Shown: positions 1-7,587, numbered from the stretch's first letter. The stretch: 15,255 bases of DNA from Candidatus Fermentithermobacillaceae bacterium UBA3951 (GCA_002385465.1 DGDN01000067.1:15334-30588); one strand, 5' to 3'. Notes: generated by a model not told the origin, from the sequence alone. Made by a program: numbers and translations.

Positions 1-1033
1 TAACGCGCACCCCGGGAGGCGCACACTTCTTCACATGCTTTTTCAAGAGCTCAACGATTTTGTCGGGTTCCTGATGGGGCACAAGCCTGCAGGTTATCTT
101 GCACGCCGCCCTCGCAGGTATGATCGTCTTTATGCCCTCACCCTGGAACCCTCCCCACATGCCTACCACATCCAAAGTGGGTCTCGCCCAGAGCCGTTCG
201 GCGACGGTGAAACCGGGCTCTCCAAAAAGCTCCGGGACTCCCGATCGTTCCTTGTATTCGTCCTCATCGAAAGGAACCTTGGCAAACGCCTCACGCTCGG
301 CCTCTGTGAGCTCAAGGACGTCGTCGTAGAACCCATCCACCAAGATCTTCCCGTCTCTGTCTTTCATACTTGCTATGATCTGGGCCAGGGCAATGAGCGG
401 GTTGTTTACCGCGCCGCCGGCGCCTCCAGAATGGAGATCCTGCCTCGGACCCTGCACCTCAATCTGGATCCCGCAAAGCCCCCTGGAACCGGTCGTGAGC
501 GAGGGGATCTCGCGGGAGTACATCCCGCCGTCCACGGAAACCACCAGGTCGCACTGCAAAAGTTCCTTGTTGTCGACCAGGAAAGCTTTGAGATTGGGGC
601 TACCGATCTCCTCTTCCCCTTCAAACAGGAACTTCACGTTGACCGGCAACCCGTCGCCCCTCAGGGCTTTCTCCACAGCCACGATCGCCGGAAACACCCC
701 GCCTTTGTCGTCGGCCGCTCCGCGGGCAAACACTTTGCCGTCTCTTATCTCAGGTTTGAACGGTTCGGTCACCCACTCGTCCAGCGGGTCTGCGGGCTGA
801 GTGTCGTAGTGCCCGTAGATCATGACCGTAGGGGCTCCGGGATCCTCTGCGCCGGCCCAGCCGTAGACTATGGGATGACCTCCGGTGGGGATCACCCGGA
901 CATCCTGGATCCCTGCGCGCTGCATCCTCGCCTTGAGCCACTGGGCAGCCCTCTCAATATCGGGTTTGTGCTCGGGCAATGCGCTGACACTTGGAATGGA
1001 GAGAAACTCGAGAAACTCACCTATGTACGACAT
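1..1033 (-). CDS. M20 family metallopeptidase (dipeptidase), 3' end beyond window
   Basis: Zinc-dependent peptidase of the M20 (ArgE/DapE/PepV/CN2) superfamily, expected to hydrolyse dipeptides or short peptides in the cytoplasm. The visible 344 codons read without a stop. Motifs in order: GHYDTQPAD (metal His75, catalytic Asp77), RGAADDKG (bridging Asp108), EGEEEIGS (general base Glu141, metal Glu142), VSVDGG (metal Asp168) and the lid-domain DLHSGG (His201). Family members are usually 450-470 residues, so about 110 residues, including the last metal His, lie left of base 1. The ATG at 1031-1033 is preceded by AAAGGAG with about 7 bases spacing, and the protein has no signal peptide. It diverges from the HAD gene at 1179. 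The long open frame on the opposite strand across this region is a shadow. The exact substrate cannot be told; carboxypeptidase or acylase activity is possible. Confidence 0.93.
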   Translation of the reverse strand, partial: MSYIGEFLEFLSIPSVSALPEHKPDIERAAQWLKARMQRAGIQDVRVIPTGGHPIVYGWAGAEDPGAPTVMIYGHYDTQPADPLDEWVTEPFKPEIRDGKVFARGAADDKGGVFPAIVAVEKALRGDGLPVNVKFLFEGEEEIGSPNLKAFLVDNKELLQCDLVVSVDGGMYSREIPSLTTGSRGLCGIQIEVQGPRQDLHSGGAGGAVNNPLIALAQIIASMKDRDGKILVDGFYDDVLELTEAEREAFAKVPFDEDEYKERSGVPELFGEPGFTVAERLWARPTLDVVGMWGGFQGEGIKTIIPARAACKITCRLVPHQEPDKIVELLKKHVKKCAPPGVRV

Positions 1034-1079
1034 TCTCTTTCTCCTTTCTACATGGCAGATGTTCCCGCCGCCTTCACAA

Positions 1080-1110
1080 TCACTATACTTGATGTGGTCT
1101 GGTAATCTGT
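1080..1110. promoter_or_regulatory. Candidate divergent promoter elements, M20 / HAD gap
   Basis: The 145-base divergent gap must hold promoters for both genes. ACTATACT at 1082-1089 gives a -10-like TATAGT on the minus strand and TATACT on the plus strand. TGGTAATCT at 1100-1108 resembles an extended -10 on the plus strand. No convincing -35 box sits at the right distance for any of them, so this is only a candidate location. Confidence 0.3.
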
Positions 1111-1178
1111 AGGAGAGATGCTGCTTTTTCTAAGCGCTCAAAGATACGGATCAAGACATTGTCAACCTGGAGGCATCT

Positions 1179-1859
1179 ATGCTGGACGCAGTACTATTTG
1201 ACCTAGACGGCACACTCATAGACACCACTCAAGCCATTTTGATGAGCCTTGAACATACGCTCTGGTACTTCACGGGAGAGAAACGGGAAAGAGAACGTTT
1301 CAGAAAATACCTGGGAGTCCCCCTGGATGAGGTCCTGAGAGATCTGGTCCCCGATCACGCGGAAGAAGCCCGCAACGTCTATGTCGAACACAATCTATCC
1401 ATGCACGATGAAATGGTCAAAACGTTTCCGGGGACTGTTGAGACCCTTGAAGAACTAAGGCGCCGGAAGATCAAACTGGCCATAGTCACCTCGAAACGCC
1501 GGCGCTCGGCCATCTTCGGATTGGAGACTACCGGGCTTCTCGGATTTTTCAATGCGATGGTATTTTACGAAGACACAACCCGGCACAAACCGGAGCCGGA
1601 TCCTATATTGAGGGCCCTGGACCTCCTCGGGATCCGGAAAGGGTCTGTCCTCATGGTGGGCGATAGCATCTACGACATAAGGGCGGCTAAGAACGCCGGT
1701 GCCGTTCTCAAAGAAGTGGTTGTGAAGTCGGCAGGAGCGGCCTACGGGCCGACGGGGCGGGATGTACTCTCCAAAGAAAACCCCGACTACATCCTGGACT
1801 CGGTGAGCCAGGTGTTGTCGGTCCTTGAGAGTTGGGACGCTCAGAGATCTCACACTTAG
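1179..1859 (+). CDS. HAD-superfamily phosphatase, PpaX / phosphoglycolate phosphatase-like
   Basis: Haloacid-dehalogenase hydrolase of 226 aa with all four motifs. Motif I is DLDGTLIDT (nucleophile Asp8, acid/base Asp10), motif II VTSK (Thr103), motif III KPEPDP (Lys136) and motif IV GDSIYDIRAAKNAG (Asp161, Asp165). The helical cap between motifs I and II, with its HNLSMHDE segment, resembles PpaX. That enzyme hydrolyses pyrophosphate formed during HPr-Ser-P dephosphorylation in Bacillota; phosphoglycolate phosphatase is the main alternative. The ATG follows GGAGG at 1169-1173 with 5 bases spacing. Compared with remembered PpaX sequences there are about seven extra residues (roughly 176-182, LKEVVVK) after motif IV. 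The protein is cytoplasmic and appears monocistronic: the next plus-strand gene is 450 bases away. Confidence 0.88.
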   Translation: MLDAVLFDLDGTLIDTTQAILMSLEHTLWYFTGEKRERERFRKYLGVPLDEVLRDLVPDHAEEARNVYVEHNLSMHDEMVKTFPGTVETLEELRRRKIKLAIVTSKRRRSAIFGLETTGLLGFFNAMVFYEDTTRHKPEPDPILRALDLLGIRKGSVLMVGDSIYDIRAAKNAGAVLKEVVVKSAGAAYGPTGRDVLSKENPDYILDSVSQVLSVLESWDAQRSHT

Positions 1860-1912
1860 AACGCTCTCATCTTTATCAAAATGGGGCGCGCTCGTTCTCA
1901 GGAGTCCTCGCG

Positions 1913-2251
1913 TCACCTGAAAGCCACGTCGCCGCTCACGGTCTCGATGCAGAGTTCTTCCATACCGGTTCCCAAGACGCCCTCAAAATCGCCCGAGACC
2001 GAGTTCACTTCTACGCGATTCGGGCTCCCGTCCATGCGGACATCGGCAGATACGCTTTCCAGTTCGAGATGGCCCCGCACGCCCTTAACCTCAATGCTGC
2101 CTGAAATCGCGTTGATCTTGAGGTCTGAATCCTCGGGCACCGAAAGCGTAAATGACGAGTGGACATTGACTCTACCGGGCAACGACAGGGAACGACCGAC
2201 CCGTCGGGCCGCGTGAAGGGTAACGGCCTTTCGTGGCAGAACATGGGACAT
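1913..2251 (-). pseudogene. Remnant of DUF4097 (putative adhesin) beta-repeat protein
   Basis: The C-terminal part of this frame (1913-2167) encodes at least four copies of a strand-turn pattern typical of DUF4097 beta-helix proteins: NAISGSIEV, ESVSADVRM, NSVSGDFEG and ETVSGDVAF, about 22 residues apart, ending at a TGA. Intact family members are normally well over 200 residues with a longer repeat region. Here only about 85 residues look like the family. The upstream segment (MSHVLPRK...) has no family resemblance, no signal or membrane segment and no Shine-Dalgarno before the ATG at 2249-2251 or the TTG further up. I infer a 5'-truncated gene, perhaps cut when the neighbouring prolyl oligopeptidase gene became adjacent. 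A real short protein cannot be excluded. Confidence 0.6.
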
Positions 2252-2290
2252 GTAACACCGTATGGCATTTTCTTTGTGAGCAAGGCGCAA

Positions 2291-2297
2291 AAGGAGG
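2291..2297 (+). promoter_or_regulatory. Ribosome binding site deciding the prolyl oligopeptidase start
   Basis: AAGGAGG lies 13 bases before the ATG at 2311, a long spacing. The frame is open upstream to an ATG at 2233, but that start has no Shine-Dalgarno. The 26 extra residues would be unlike the family, and they overlap the DUF4097 remnant. Confidence 0.7.
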
Positions 2298-2310
2298 TAC
2301 GCTAGTAGCT

Positions 2311-4422
2311 ATGAAATCCTCAGAGGTCCGGATTCCCCCACCGCCACATACTCCCGTAAAGCCCGTTATCGACGTAGTCCACGGCGTCACGATCGAGGAC
2401 CCCTACCGCTGGCTGGAAAACGGAGATTCCCCTGAAACCCAAGAGTGGACCGATGCCCAGAACAAGCGGACGGAAGAGGTCCTCGGCCAGATCTCCTCCA
2501 GAGAGTTTTTCGTGGACGAACTCACACGCATTTTCTCCGAAGATTATGTGGGCTCCCCGGTAATAAGGAAAAACAGGCTGTTCTACATAAAGAGAGTCGC
2601 CGGCCAAAACCAACCTGTGCTCTGTATGCGGGAGCTGTCAGGCAGCTCGCCTGAAAGGGTAATACTCGATCCCAACAAAGCCAGCGACAGGGGAATCGTG
2701 GCCCTGGACTGGTGGTATCCGTCTCAAGACGGCACGAAACTCGCTTACGGCTACTCGGAGAGGGGAGATGAGTGGAGCGTCCTCAGAATCCTGGATATCG
2801 AGTCAGGTGAGACACTTCCGGACGAGATCGAAAGGGCGAGAGGAGCCGGCGTAACCTGGGAACCGGACGGCAGGGGGTTCTACTACAATAGATACCCCAA
2901 ACCCGGGGACGTTCCGCCGGGAGAAGAAAACTACAACCGCCACCTGTACTACCACCGGCTTGGCCAAAACCCTCAAGAAGACCGGAAAATATACGGCGAA
3001 GGACGTCCCAAGGAAGAGATGTACGGCACCTCGCTTTCCGATGACGGAAAATACCTCTTGCTTACCGTCGCACACGGGTGGAACAGCACCGACATCTTGG
3101 TGCGAGAGGCGAAGGACATAGACGGCCCGTTCACTCCGGTCGTTCAGGGAATCGATGCCCTCTTCCACGGGAGGATTTACAAGGGAACCCTCTACATGAT
3201 GACAAACTACAAAGCCTCCAGGTACCGGATTGTGGCGGTAAGCCTTGACCAAACCGCCGAGTCATCCTGGCGGGATATCGTCCCCGAAGACCCTGAGATA
3301 ACGCTCACCGGGTTCTCCATCGCAGGGGATTCCCTGGTTATAACAGGGATGAAGGACGCGTCCTCACGTATTTTCGTGTGCAACTTGGACGGCTCCGGGA
3401 AAAAAGAGATCCCCCTCCCCACCCTCGGAACCGTCGGCTCGGTATCCGGTCAACCTGAAAGCCCTGAGGTCTTCTTCGCGTTTCAATCGTTCGCCCAGGC
3501 CAACGCCATCTACCGGTTCTACGTGGACGGTTCGGGAAAGGCAGAATTGGTGCTTAGGAGCGCCGAGACCCTTGATCCTTCACTGATTTCGGTCAAACAG
3601 GTCTTCTACTCATCCAAAGACGGAACCCGGGTTCCCATGTTTATCATCCACCGGAAGGACCTTCTGGAAGGCGACGGGGCAAAGGGGCCCCACCCCACGG
3701 TCCTCACCGGCTACGGTGGCTTCAACCTGGCAAGGGTCCCTGCATACGCGGGAGCCGTGCTGCCGTGGATAATGGCCGGCGGGATTTACGCGTCGGCGAA
3801 CCTCCGCGGAGGCAACGAGTACGGTGAAGAATGGCACCGGGCCGGTATGCGGGAAAACAAGCAGAACGTCTTCGACGATTTCGTTGCCGCGGCCGAGTAC
3901 CTCATAAGAGAGGGCTACACGGACAAGGAGCACCTGGGGATCTGGGGACGGAGCAACGGAGGCCTTCTGGTGGGAGCGGCAATGACCCAGCGTCCCGACT
4001 TGTTCAAAGCGGTCTCTTGTGGAGTCCCCCTACTGGACATGGTTAGGTATCACAAATTCCTAATCGCCTACATATGGGCGTCTGAGTACGGAGACCCGGA
4101 CGATCCTCAAGCCTTCAGGTGGCTGTACGCCTATTCGCCGTACCACAGGGTGAGGGAGGACGTAGAATACCCCGCTGTCCTCTTCTATACGGCGTTGTCG
4201 GATTCGAGAGTCGATCCGATGCACGCCCGCAAGATGGCTGCTAGACTCCAGGCGGCGCAGCTCAAGAGCGGGAGCGACAACCCCGTGCTCCTTGTGGTTG
4301 AGTCCGACGCAGGCCACGGTGTTGGCAAACCCCTCTACAAAGTGGTCGAGGAGCAGGCGAACATGTGGGCGTTCCTTGCCTGGCAGCTGGGGCTCAAGGT
4401 TCCTCGCCAAGAAAAAGGCTAG
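2311..4422 (+). CDS. Prolyl oligopeptidase (S9A family serine peptidase)
   Basis: Cytoplasmic serine peptidase that cleaves short peptides after proline. The 703 aa match the family's usual length of about 700-710. The N-terminal HGVTIEDPYRWLE signature is followed by a seven-bladed propeller region (about 75-430) and then the alpha/beta-hydrolase domain. The catalytic triad is visible: Ser548 in GRSNGG, Asp631 in SDSRV and His669 in DAGHG. Arg633 matches the substrate-binding Arg643 of pig POP. The family usually has GGSNGG, so Arg547 is a small variation next to the nucleophile. There is no signal peptide. The gene stands alone on the plus strand, with a 183-base gap to the EamA gene. Together with the M20 peptidase it suggests peptide recycling. 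An S9A relative such as oligopeptidase B is less likely given the ASANLRGGNEYGEEWH region. Confidence 0.95.
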   Translation: MKSSEVRIPPPPHTPVKPVIDVVHGVTIEDPYRWLENGDSPETQEWTDAQNKRTEEVLGQISSREFFVDELTRIFSEDYVGSPVIRKNRLFYIKRVAGQNQPVLCMRELSGSSPERVILDPNKASDRGIVALDWWYPSQDGTKLAYGYSERGDEWSVLRILDIESGETLPDEIERARGAGVTWEPDGRGFYYNRYPKPGDVPPGEENYNRHLYYHRLGQNPQEDRKIYGEGRPKEEMYGTSLSDDGKYLLLTVAHGWNSTDILVREAKDIDGPFTPVVQGIDALFHGRIYKGTLYMMTNYKASRYRIVAVSLDQTAESSWRDIVPEDPEITLTGFSIAGDSLVITGMKDASSRIFVCNLDGSGKKEIPLPTLGTVGSVSGQPESPEVFFAFQSFAQANAIYRFYVDGSGKAELVLRSAETLDPSLISVKQVFYSSKDGTRVPMFIIHRKDLLEGDGAKGPHPTVLTGYGGFNLARVPAYAGAVLPWIMAGGIYASANLRGGNEYGEEWHRAGMRENKQNVFDDFVAAAEYLIREGYTDKEHLGIWGRSNGGLLVGAAMTQRPDLFKAVSCGVPLLDMVRYHKFLIAYIWASEYGDPDDPQAFRWLYAYSPYHRVREDVEYPAVLFYTALSDSRVDPMHARKMAARLQAAQLKSGSDNPVLLVVESDAGHGVGKPLYKVVEEQANMWAFLAWQLGLKVPRQEKG

Positions 4423-4445
4423 AGACACGCCGCAACCCCTGTGGC

Positions 4446-4492
4446 AACTCGGTCCGCACTCGGGCCGCAACTTGGTCCGTAACTCGGTCCGC
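4446..4492 (+). repeat. Short tandem repeat, four 11-12 base units
   Basis: Just after the prolyl oligopeptidase stop codon, four head-to-tail units occur: aactcggtccgc, actcgggccgc, aacttggtccgt and aactcggtccgc (12, 11, 12 and 12 bases). The first and last are identical. The run is non-coding on either strand as far as I can see. Confidence 0.8.
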
Positions 4493-4534
4493 AAGGTTTG
4501 GCGCGATCGAACCTGAGATTGGGCCCGGCGATCG

Positions 4535-4564
4535 TTCTTAGCGCCCGGTAAACGCGGATATACT
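4535..4564 (+). promoter_or_regulatory. Weak candidate promoter for the EamA-nitrilase pair
   Basis: TATACT at 4559-4564 is a fair -10 box about 42 bases before the EamA ATG. TTCTTA at 4535-4540, 18 bases upstream of it, matches only three of six -35 positions. The position suits a promoter for this two-gene unit, but the match is weak. Confidence 0.33.
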
Positions 4565-4605
4565 GTACCAGGAACACACCACGACCTTCTGAGGAGAGTG
4601 GTCCC

Positions 4606-5031
4606 ATGTCCTGGCTCGCCTGGGCCCTTATAGCCGCGGTTTTCTGGGGCGTTGGCCCCATCTTCGCCAAACTGGGACTTGAGAAACCCGACGCGCTGAC
4701 CGCGCTCCTTATCCGCAGCGTCGCCGTGGTCGCGGTCCTTGTCGTGTGGGCCTTATTCCGCGGCGACTTCCGGGGCAGCATCGCCCAAGTGAACGGCCGG
4801 ACGCTGGTCCTACTTCTCCTGGAAGGGGCATCCGCTTCGGTGCTTGCCCATTTCGCCTATTTCAAGGCACTTAAGGAAGGCAGTATAGCCGGCGTCGTCC
4901 CTATCGCGGCGGCCTACCCGCTGATCTCCGTGGCCCTTTCTGTGATACTGTTAGGAAGCAGACTATCCGTGGGAAAAGGCATCGGAGCCATCGTTACTGT
5001 CCTGGGGATATACCTCTTGCAACGATACTAG
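4606..5031 (+). CDS. EamA/DMT-type small membrane transporter, single EamA repeat
   Basis: Membrane protein of 141 aa in the drug/metabolite transporter superfamily. The hydrophobic profile gives about five segments, roughly residues 3-22, 32-50, 67-85, 94-115 and 120-138. Typical features are WALIAAVFWGVGPIFAKLGL at the N-terminus and the YFKALKEGSIAGVVPIAAAYPL stretch near residues 85-106. One EamA repeat of this length, as here, is about half of a standard 10-TM DMT permease, so it probably works as a dimer. The ATG follows GAGGAG at 4591-4596 with 9 bases spacing. The nitrilase gene starts 39 bases downstream, so the two are likely co-transcribed. The transported substrate is unknown; an amide- or nitrogen-containing metabolite linked to the nitrilase would be a guess. 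Confidence 0.88.
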   Translation: MSWLAWALIAAVFWGVGPIFAKLGLEKPDALTALLIRSVAVVAVLVVWALFRGDFRGSIAQVNGRTLVLLLLEGASASVLAHFAYFKALKEGSIAGVVPIAAAYPLISVALSVILLGSRLSVGKGIGAIVTVLGIYLLQRY

Positions 5032-5069
5032 GAGACCGGTGCCTCCCGCGGGACAAACGGAGGGTCTCC
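5031..5069 (+). promoter_or_regulatory. Hairpin spanning the ribosome binding site of the nitrilase gene
   Basis: GGAGACC (5031-5037, beginning on the last base of the EamA stop codon) is perfectly complementary to GGTCTCC (5063-5069), which ends one base before the nitrilase ATG. The loop contains CCTCC (5042-5046), which could alternatively pair with the Shine-Dalgarno GGAGG (5059-5063). Both pairings would affect access to the ribosome binding site. The structure is read by eye, not computed. Confidence 0.5.
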
Positions 5070-5070
5070 A

Positions 5071-6654
5071 ATGGCTTTCTCTGCTGCCCTCATCCAGCAT
5101 GAAGCGTACGACACGAAGTCCGCGGGAGACGGCCTTGCAAGGGTGCTCGACCTCATAGACCAGGCTGCCGGAGCACGTCCGGGACTCGTAGTGCTTCCCG
5201 AATGCAGCTATCCCGGGTACTACCTAGGTCTTGAAGAAAACCCGAGAAGAGCCCTATCGGGCTGGGAACACGCCTTGAGACGGTTTAGGGAGAAGGCCAG
5301 GCTGCACAAGGTCCATTTGGTTGCCGGGACCGCCGAGCTCGACGGCGACAAGGCGTACAACTCTGCCTACCTCATAGGTCCGGACGGAGAAGTCATCGGT
5401 AGGTACCGTAAGACATTCCTCTGGCATTTCGATTCCAGGTGGTTCACCCCGGGCGATGAGTACAGGGTATTCGACACGCCCCTCGGGAAAATAGGCATTC
5501 TTATCTGCGCAGACGGAAGGCTTCCCGAGATAGCCAGGGTGCTGGCTCTAAAGGGAGCCGAGATAATCGTGGACCCCACCAACTGGGTTGCCAGCGGTTC
5601 CGACATAGCGTCACTCCGAAACGCCCAGCCGGACTGGATCATACCTACGCGGGCGCTCGAGAACGGAGTATGGTTCCTGTGTGCCAACAAGGTGGGCTCG
5701 GAAGCCGAGTCAGTGGTCTCATGCGGGCAGAGCATGGTGGTGTCGCCGGACGGAGCGGTACAGGTAAAGGGATCAAACGGCTCTCCGGAGATCATCACCG
5801 CCACGGTCGATGTCAACCCGCGGGACAAGCAAAAAGCATTAGCCTTAAGGAGAGAATGGTTCCGCGAAGAGTACTCCCTTCTTCTTTCGCCCAACGAGAG
5901 GGTGCCGCTGGCCTCCATTCTGGGAGCATCCCTATCTCCTTCCGGATCACTCTCCTACCTGGCAGTCGTCCAGATGGACAGAGACATCTCGTTACAGGAA
6001 TTCCTGTCATCGAGCACCCAGCTGGCTAGAAGGATGGCAGAGCAAGGAGCCGGTCTCATCGTATTTCCCGAGCTCCCCGTGACCGTCATGAGGGATTTTG
6101 CGAGACCAATCACCGAAGCCCTCTTGCCCGTAAGCATCGCGACGGGCGCCACTATCGCGGTGACGACAAAAGTCGGTCTACGCCCCGTCACAACGCTTCT
6201 TGACCCCAAAGGAAAGGTAACCACTCTTGGCGCAGAGAGCACTTCATCCCAGGTCATCGATTTGGGAGGCACAAGGACCGGTTTCCTCTTGGGAAACCAG
6301 GGGTTCGTGCCCGAAGAGGCGAGGCTACTGTTCCTAAAGGGGGCCGACCTCATAGTCTGGCAGACCGACTCGGGAACGGGAATGGAGAAACAGGTAGCCT
6401 TCACAAGGGCGATAGAAAACCGGGTATTCGTGGCGCTCGCCAACTGCGCATCAAAAAGTCCGGAGAGGACCTCCATGATCGTTTCGCCCGGAGGCAGGCT
6501 CTTGGCCGAAACCTTCCCTTCATCTCGTCAGGGCATCATGGCCCAAATATCTCCGGCCGAATCCAGAGTAAAGGAGATTGTCCCGGGAACAGACGCGTTC
6601 AGAAACAGGATCCCGTCTCTATACGGCCCGTTGGGTTCGACGCAGAAGAACTGA
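5071..6654 (+). CDS. Tandem carbon-nitrogen hydrolase (nitrilase superfamily) fusion, second domain degenerate
   Basis: Protein of 527 aa made of two nitrilase-fold domains; single-domain members are about 260-300 aa. Domain 1 (about 3-270) has the complete Glu-Lys-Cys triad: Glu44 in LPECSYPGY, Lys114 in RYRKTFLWHF and Cys146 in ILICADGR. It should hydrolyse or condense a C-N bond (amidase, carbamoylase or related). Domain 2 (about 290-515) keeps Glu334 in VFPELPV. The nucleophile elbow reads GFLLGNQG, with Gly408 where Cys is expected, and the loop that carries the Lys is much shorter. Domain 2 is therefore probably a non-catalytic pseudo-domain serving oligomerisation or regulation. The ATG follows GGAGGG at 5059-5064. 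There is no signal peptide. The gene lies downstream of the EamA gene, with likely coupled expression. The substrate is not identifiable. Confidence 0.92.
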   Translation: MAFSAALIQHEAYDTKSAGDGLARVLDLIDQAAGARPGLVVLPECSYPGYYLGLEENPRRALSGWEHALRRFREKARLHKVHLVAGTAELDGDKAYNSAYLIGPDGEVIGRYRKTFLWHFDSRWFTPGDEYRVFDTPLGKIGILICADGRLPEIARVLALKGAEIIVDPTNWVASGSDIASLRNAQPDWIIPTRALENGVWFLCANKVGSEAESVVSCGQSMVVSPDGAVQVKGSNGSPEIITATVDVNPRDKQKALALRREWFREEYSLLLSPNERVPLASILGASLSPSGSLSYLAVVQMDRDISLQEFLSSSTQLARRMAEQGAGLIVFPELPVTVMRDFARPITEALLPVSIATGATIAVTTKVGLRPVTTLLDPKGKVTTLGAESTSSQVIDLGGTRTGFLLGNQGFVPEEARLLFLKGADLIVWQTDSGTGMEKQVAFTRAIENRVFVALANCASKSPERTSMIVSPGGRLLAETFPSSRQGIMAQISPAESRVKEIVPGTDAFRNRIPSLYGPLGSTQKN

Positions 6655-6666
6655 GTAAGCCACCTC

Positions 6667-6691
6667 GCCTGCCTCTCCGCGGGCGGGAGGC
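6667..6691. terminator. Possible weak terminator between convergent genes
   Basis: The 52-base convergent gap contains GCCTGCC (6667-6673) facing GGGAGGC (6685-6691), a stem of six pairs with one G-G mismatch. No T-run follows on either strand. It could end transcription from both sides, but the support is weak. Confidence 0.28.
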
Positions 6692-6706
6692 ATTCTGACT
6701 CCGGGT

Positions 6707-7456
6707 CTAAAGAGAGTAGCAGTGTCCTTCCTGGACGAGTTCCGCTTGAGGGAAAACCTTCCTGCATTCCTCAAGTAACTGGTCCTCATCGTAAAGGGGA
6801 AAGACATGGGTAAGCAAGAGCTGCTTTACACCTGCTTGAGATGCTATCTCGCCCGCCTGCCGTGCGGTCAGGTGCCCGGGCGCTACGTAATCGGCATCGG
6901 CCTCAATGCCCGAAGCCTCACAGAGGAACAGGTCTGCGTCCTTGGCAGCCTCAAGTAGGGCATGACACGGGCGAGTATCGCCCGAATAGGCAAGGACGCC
7001 TCTGGGTCCTTCTATCCTCACCGCAAAGGAAGGTATCCCGTGGACACCCTGATAGAAAGTGAGGCTGAATGGCCCGACTTGGAGCCTCATCTCCGACGAC
7101 ACGGCATTCCCCGACGTGGCCTCTTTGTACGTTAAGAGCGAGAACTCGTTCTCCGGCTCTGGGGGTGCATATATGCGCACGTGATGCGGGAGTTCCTTGT
7201 AGCGGCTGTCTGCTGCCGCCGCGTAGCGGAGGACCAGTACGTCGGATATGTGGTCGAAGTGCAGGTGCGACAGAACCACGGTATGTATGTTCGATAGGGG
7301 TCCCACGCGCTCCTGAAAGCGGCTCAGCACTCCGGAGCCACATTCCAGTAGGATACCCGTACTCGAGCCCGGCTCTCCCGACTCAACCCAGTAACCGGGA
7401 CCCGCCCCTCCTGCCGGGGGGTAAGGGGAGTACTTGCCCAAAACCGTCATCCTCAA
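6707..7456 (-). CDS. MBL-fold metallo-hydrolase, YhfI / RNase Z-like
   Basis: Metallo-beta-lactamase-fold hydrolase of 249 aa. The binuclear metal site is visible: SHLHFDH (His64, His66, Asp68, His69), His139 in GVHGIP, Asp160 in YSGDT and His217 in LLLTH; His195 sits in a GHLTARQAG motif typical of RNase Z/YhfI-like proteins. The short length and the MRMTVLG...YPPAGGAG N-terminus resemble the uncharacterised B. subtilis YhfI group rather than true RNase Z, whose exosite arm is not apparent. The most likely start is TTG at 7454-7456, because AGAGGTGA lies six bases upstream and the family begins two residues before TVLG. The in-frame ATG at 7448-7450 is the alternative. It is cytoplasmic. Its substrate, possibly a phosphodiester, is unknown. 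Confidence 0.9.
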   Translation of the reverse strand: MRMTVLGKYSPYPPAGGAGPGYWVESGEPGSSTGILLECGSGVLSRFQERVGPLSNIHTVVLSHLHFDHISDVLVLRYAAAADSRYKELPHHVRIYAPPEPENEFSLLTYKEATSGNAVSSEMRLQVGPFSLTFYQGVHGIPSFAVRIEGPRGVLAYSGDTRPCHALLEAAKDADLFLCEASGIEADADYVAPGHLTARQAGEIASQAGVKQLLLTHVFPLYDEDQLLEECRKVFPQAELVQEGHCYSL

Positions 7457-7462
7457 GGCCGC

Positions 7463-7470
7463 TCACCTCT
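7463..7470 (-). promoter_or_regulatory. Ribosome binding site favouring the TTG start of the MBL hydrolase
   Basis: On the minus strand AGAGGTGA lies six bases before TTG (7456-7454) and twelve before the in-frame ATG (7450-7448). The spacing favours the TTG start. Confidence 0.6.
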
Positions 7471-7587
7471 TAAATTCCTGTTATCTCACGTCTCGCAGAT
7501 GCCCAGCCGTGCAGCAGGCCCGCCCAAGAGCAGTTCCTGCGGCCATTGGGGCCAACCGGTTAGACACAAAAAGCCGAGGTATGAGGT

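Noticed and set aside
35..1105. 356-aa open frame on the plus strand
   Set aside because: It is antisense to the M20 peptidase, whose frame has all family motifs; the plus-strand translation has no recognisable domain or start signal.
2233..2310. Longer prolyl oligopeptidase starting at 2233
   Set aside because: The extra 26 residues (MAEHGTCNTVW...) are unlike the family and contain the Shine-Dalgarno for ATG 2311; there is no site before 2233.
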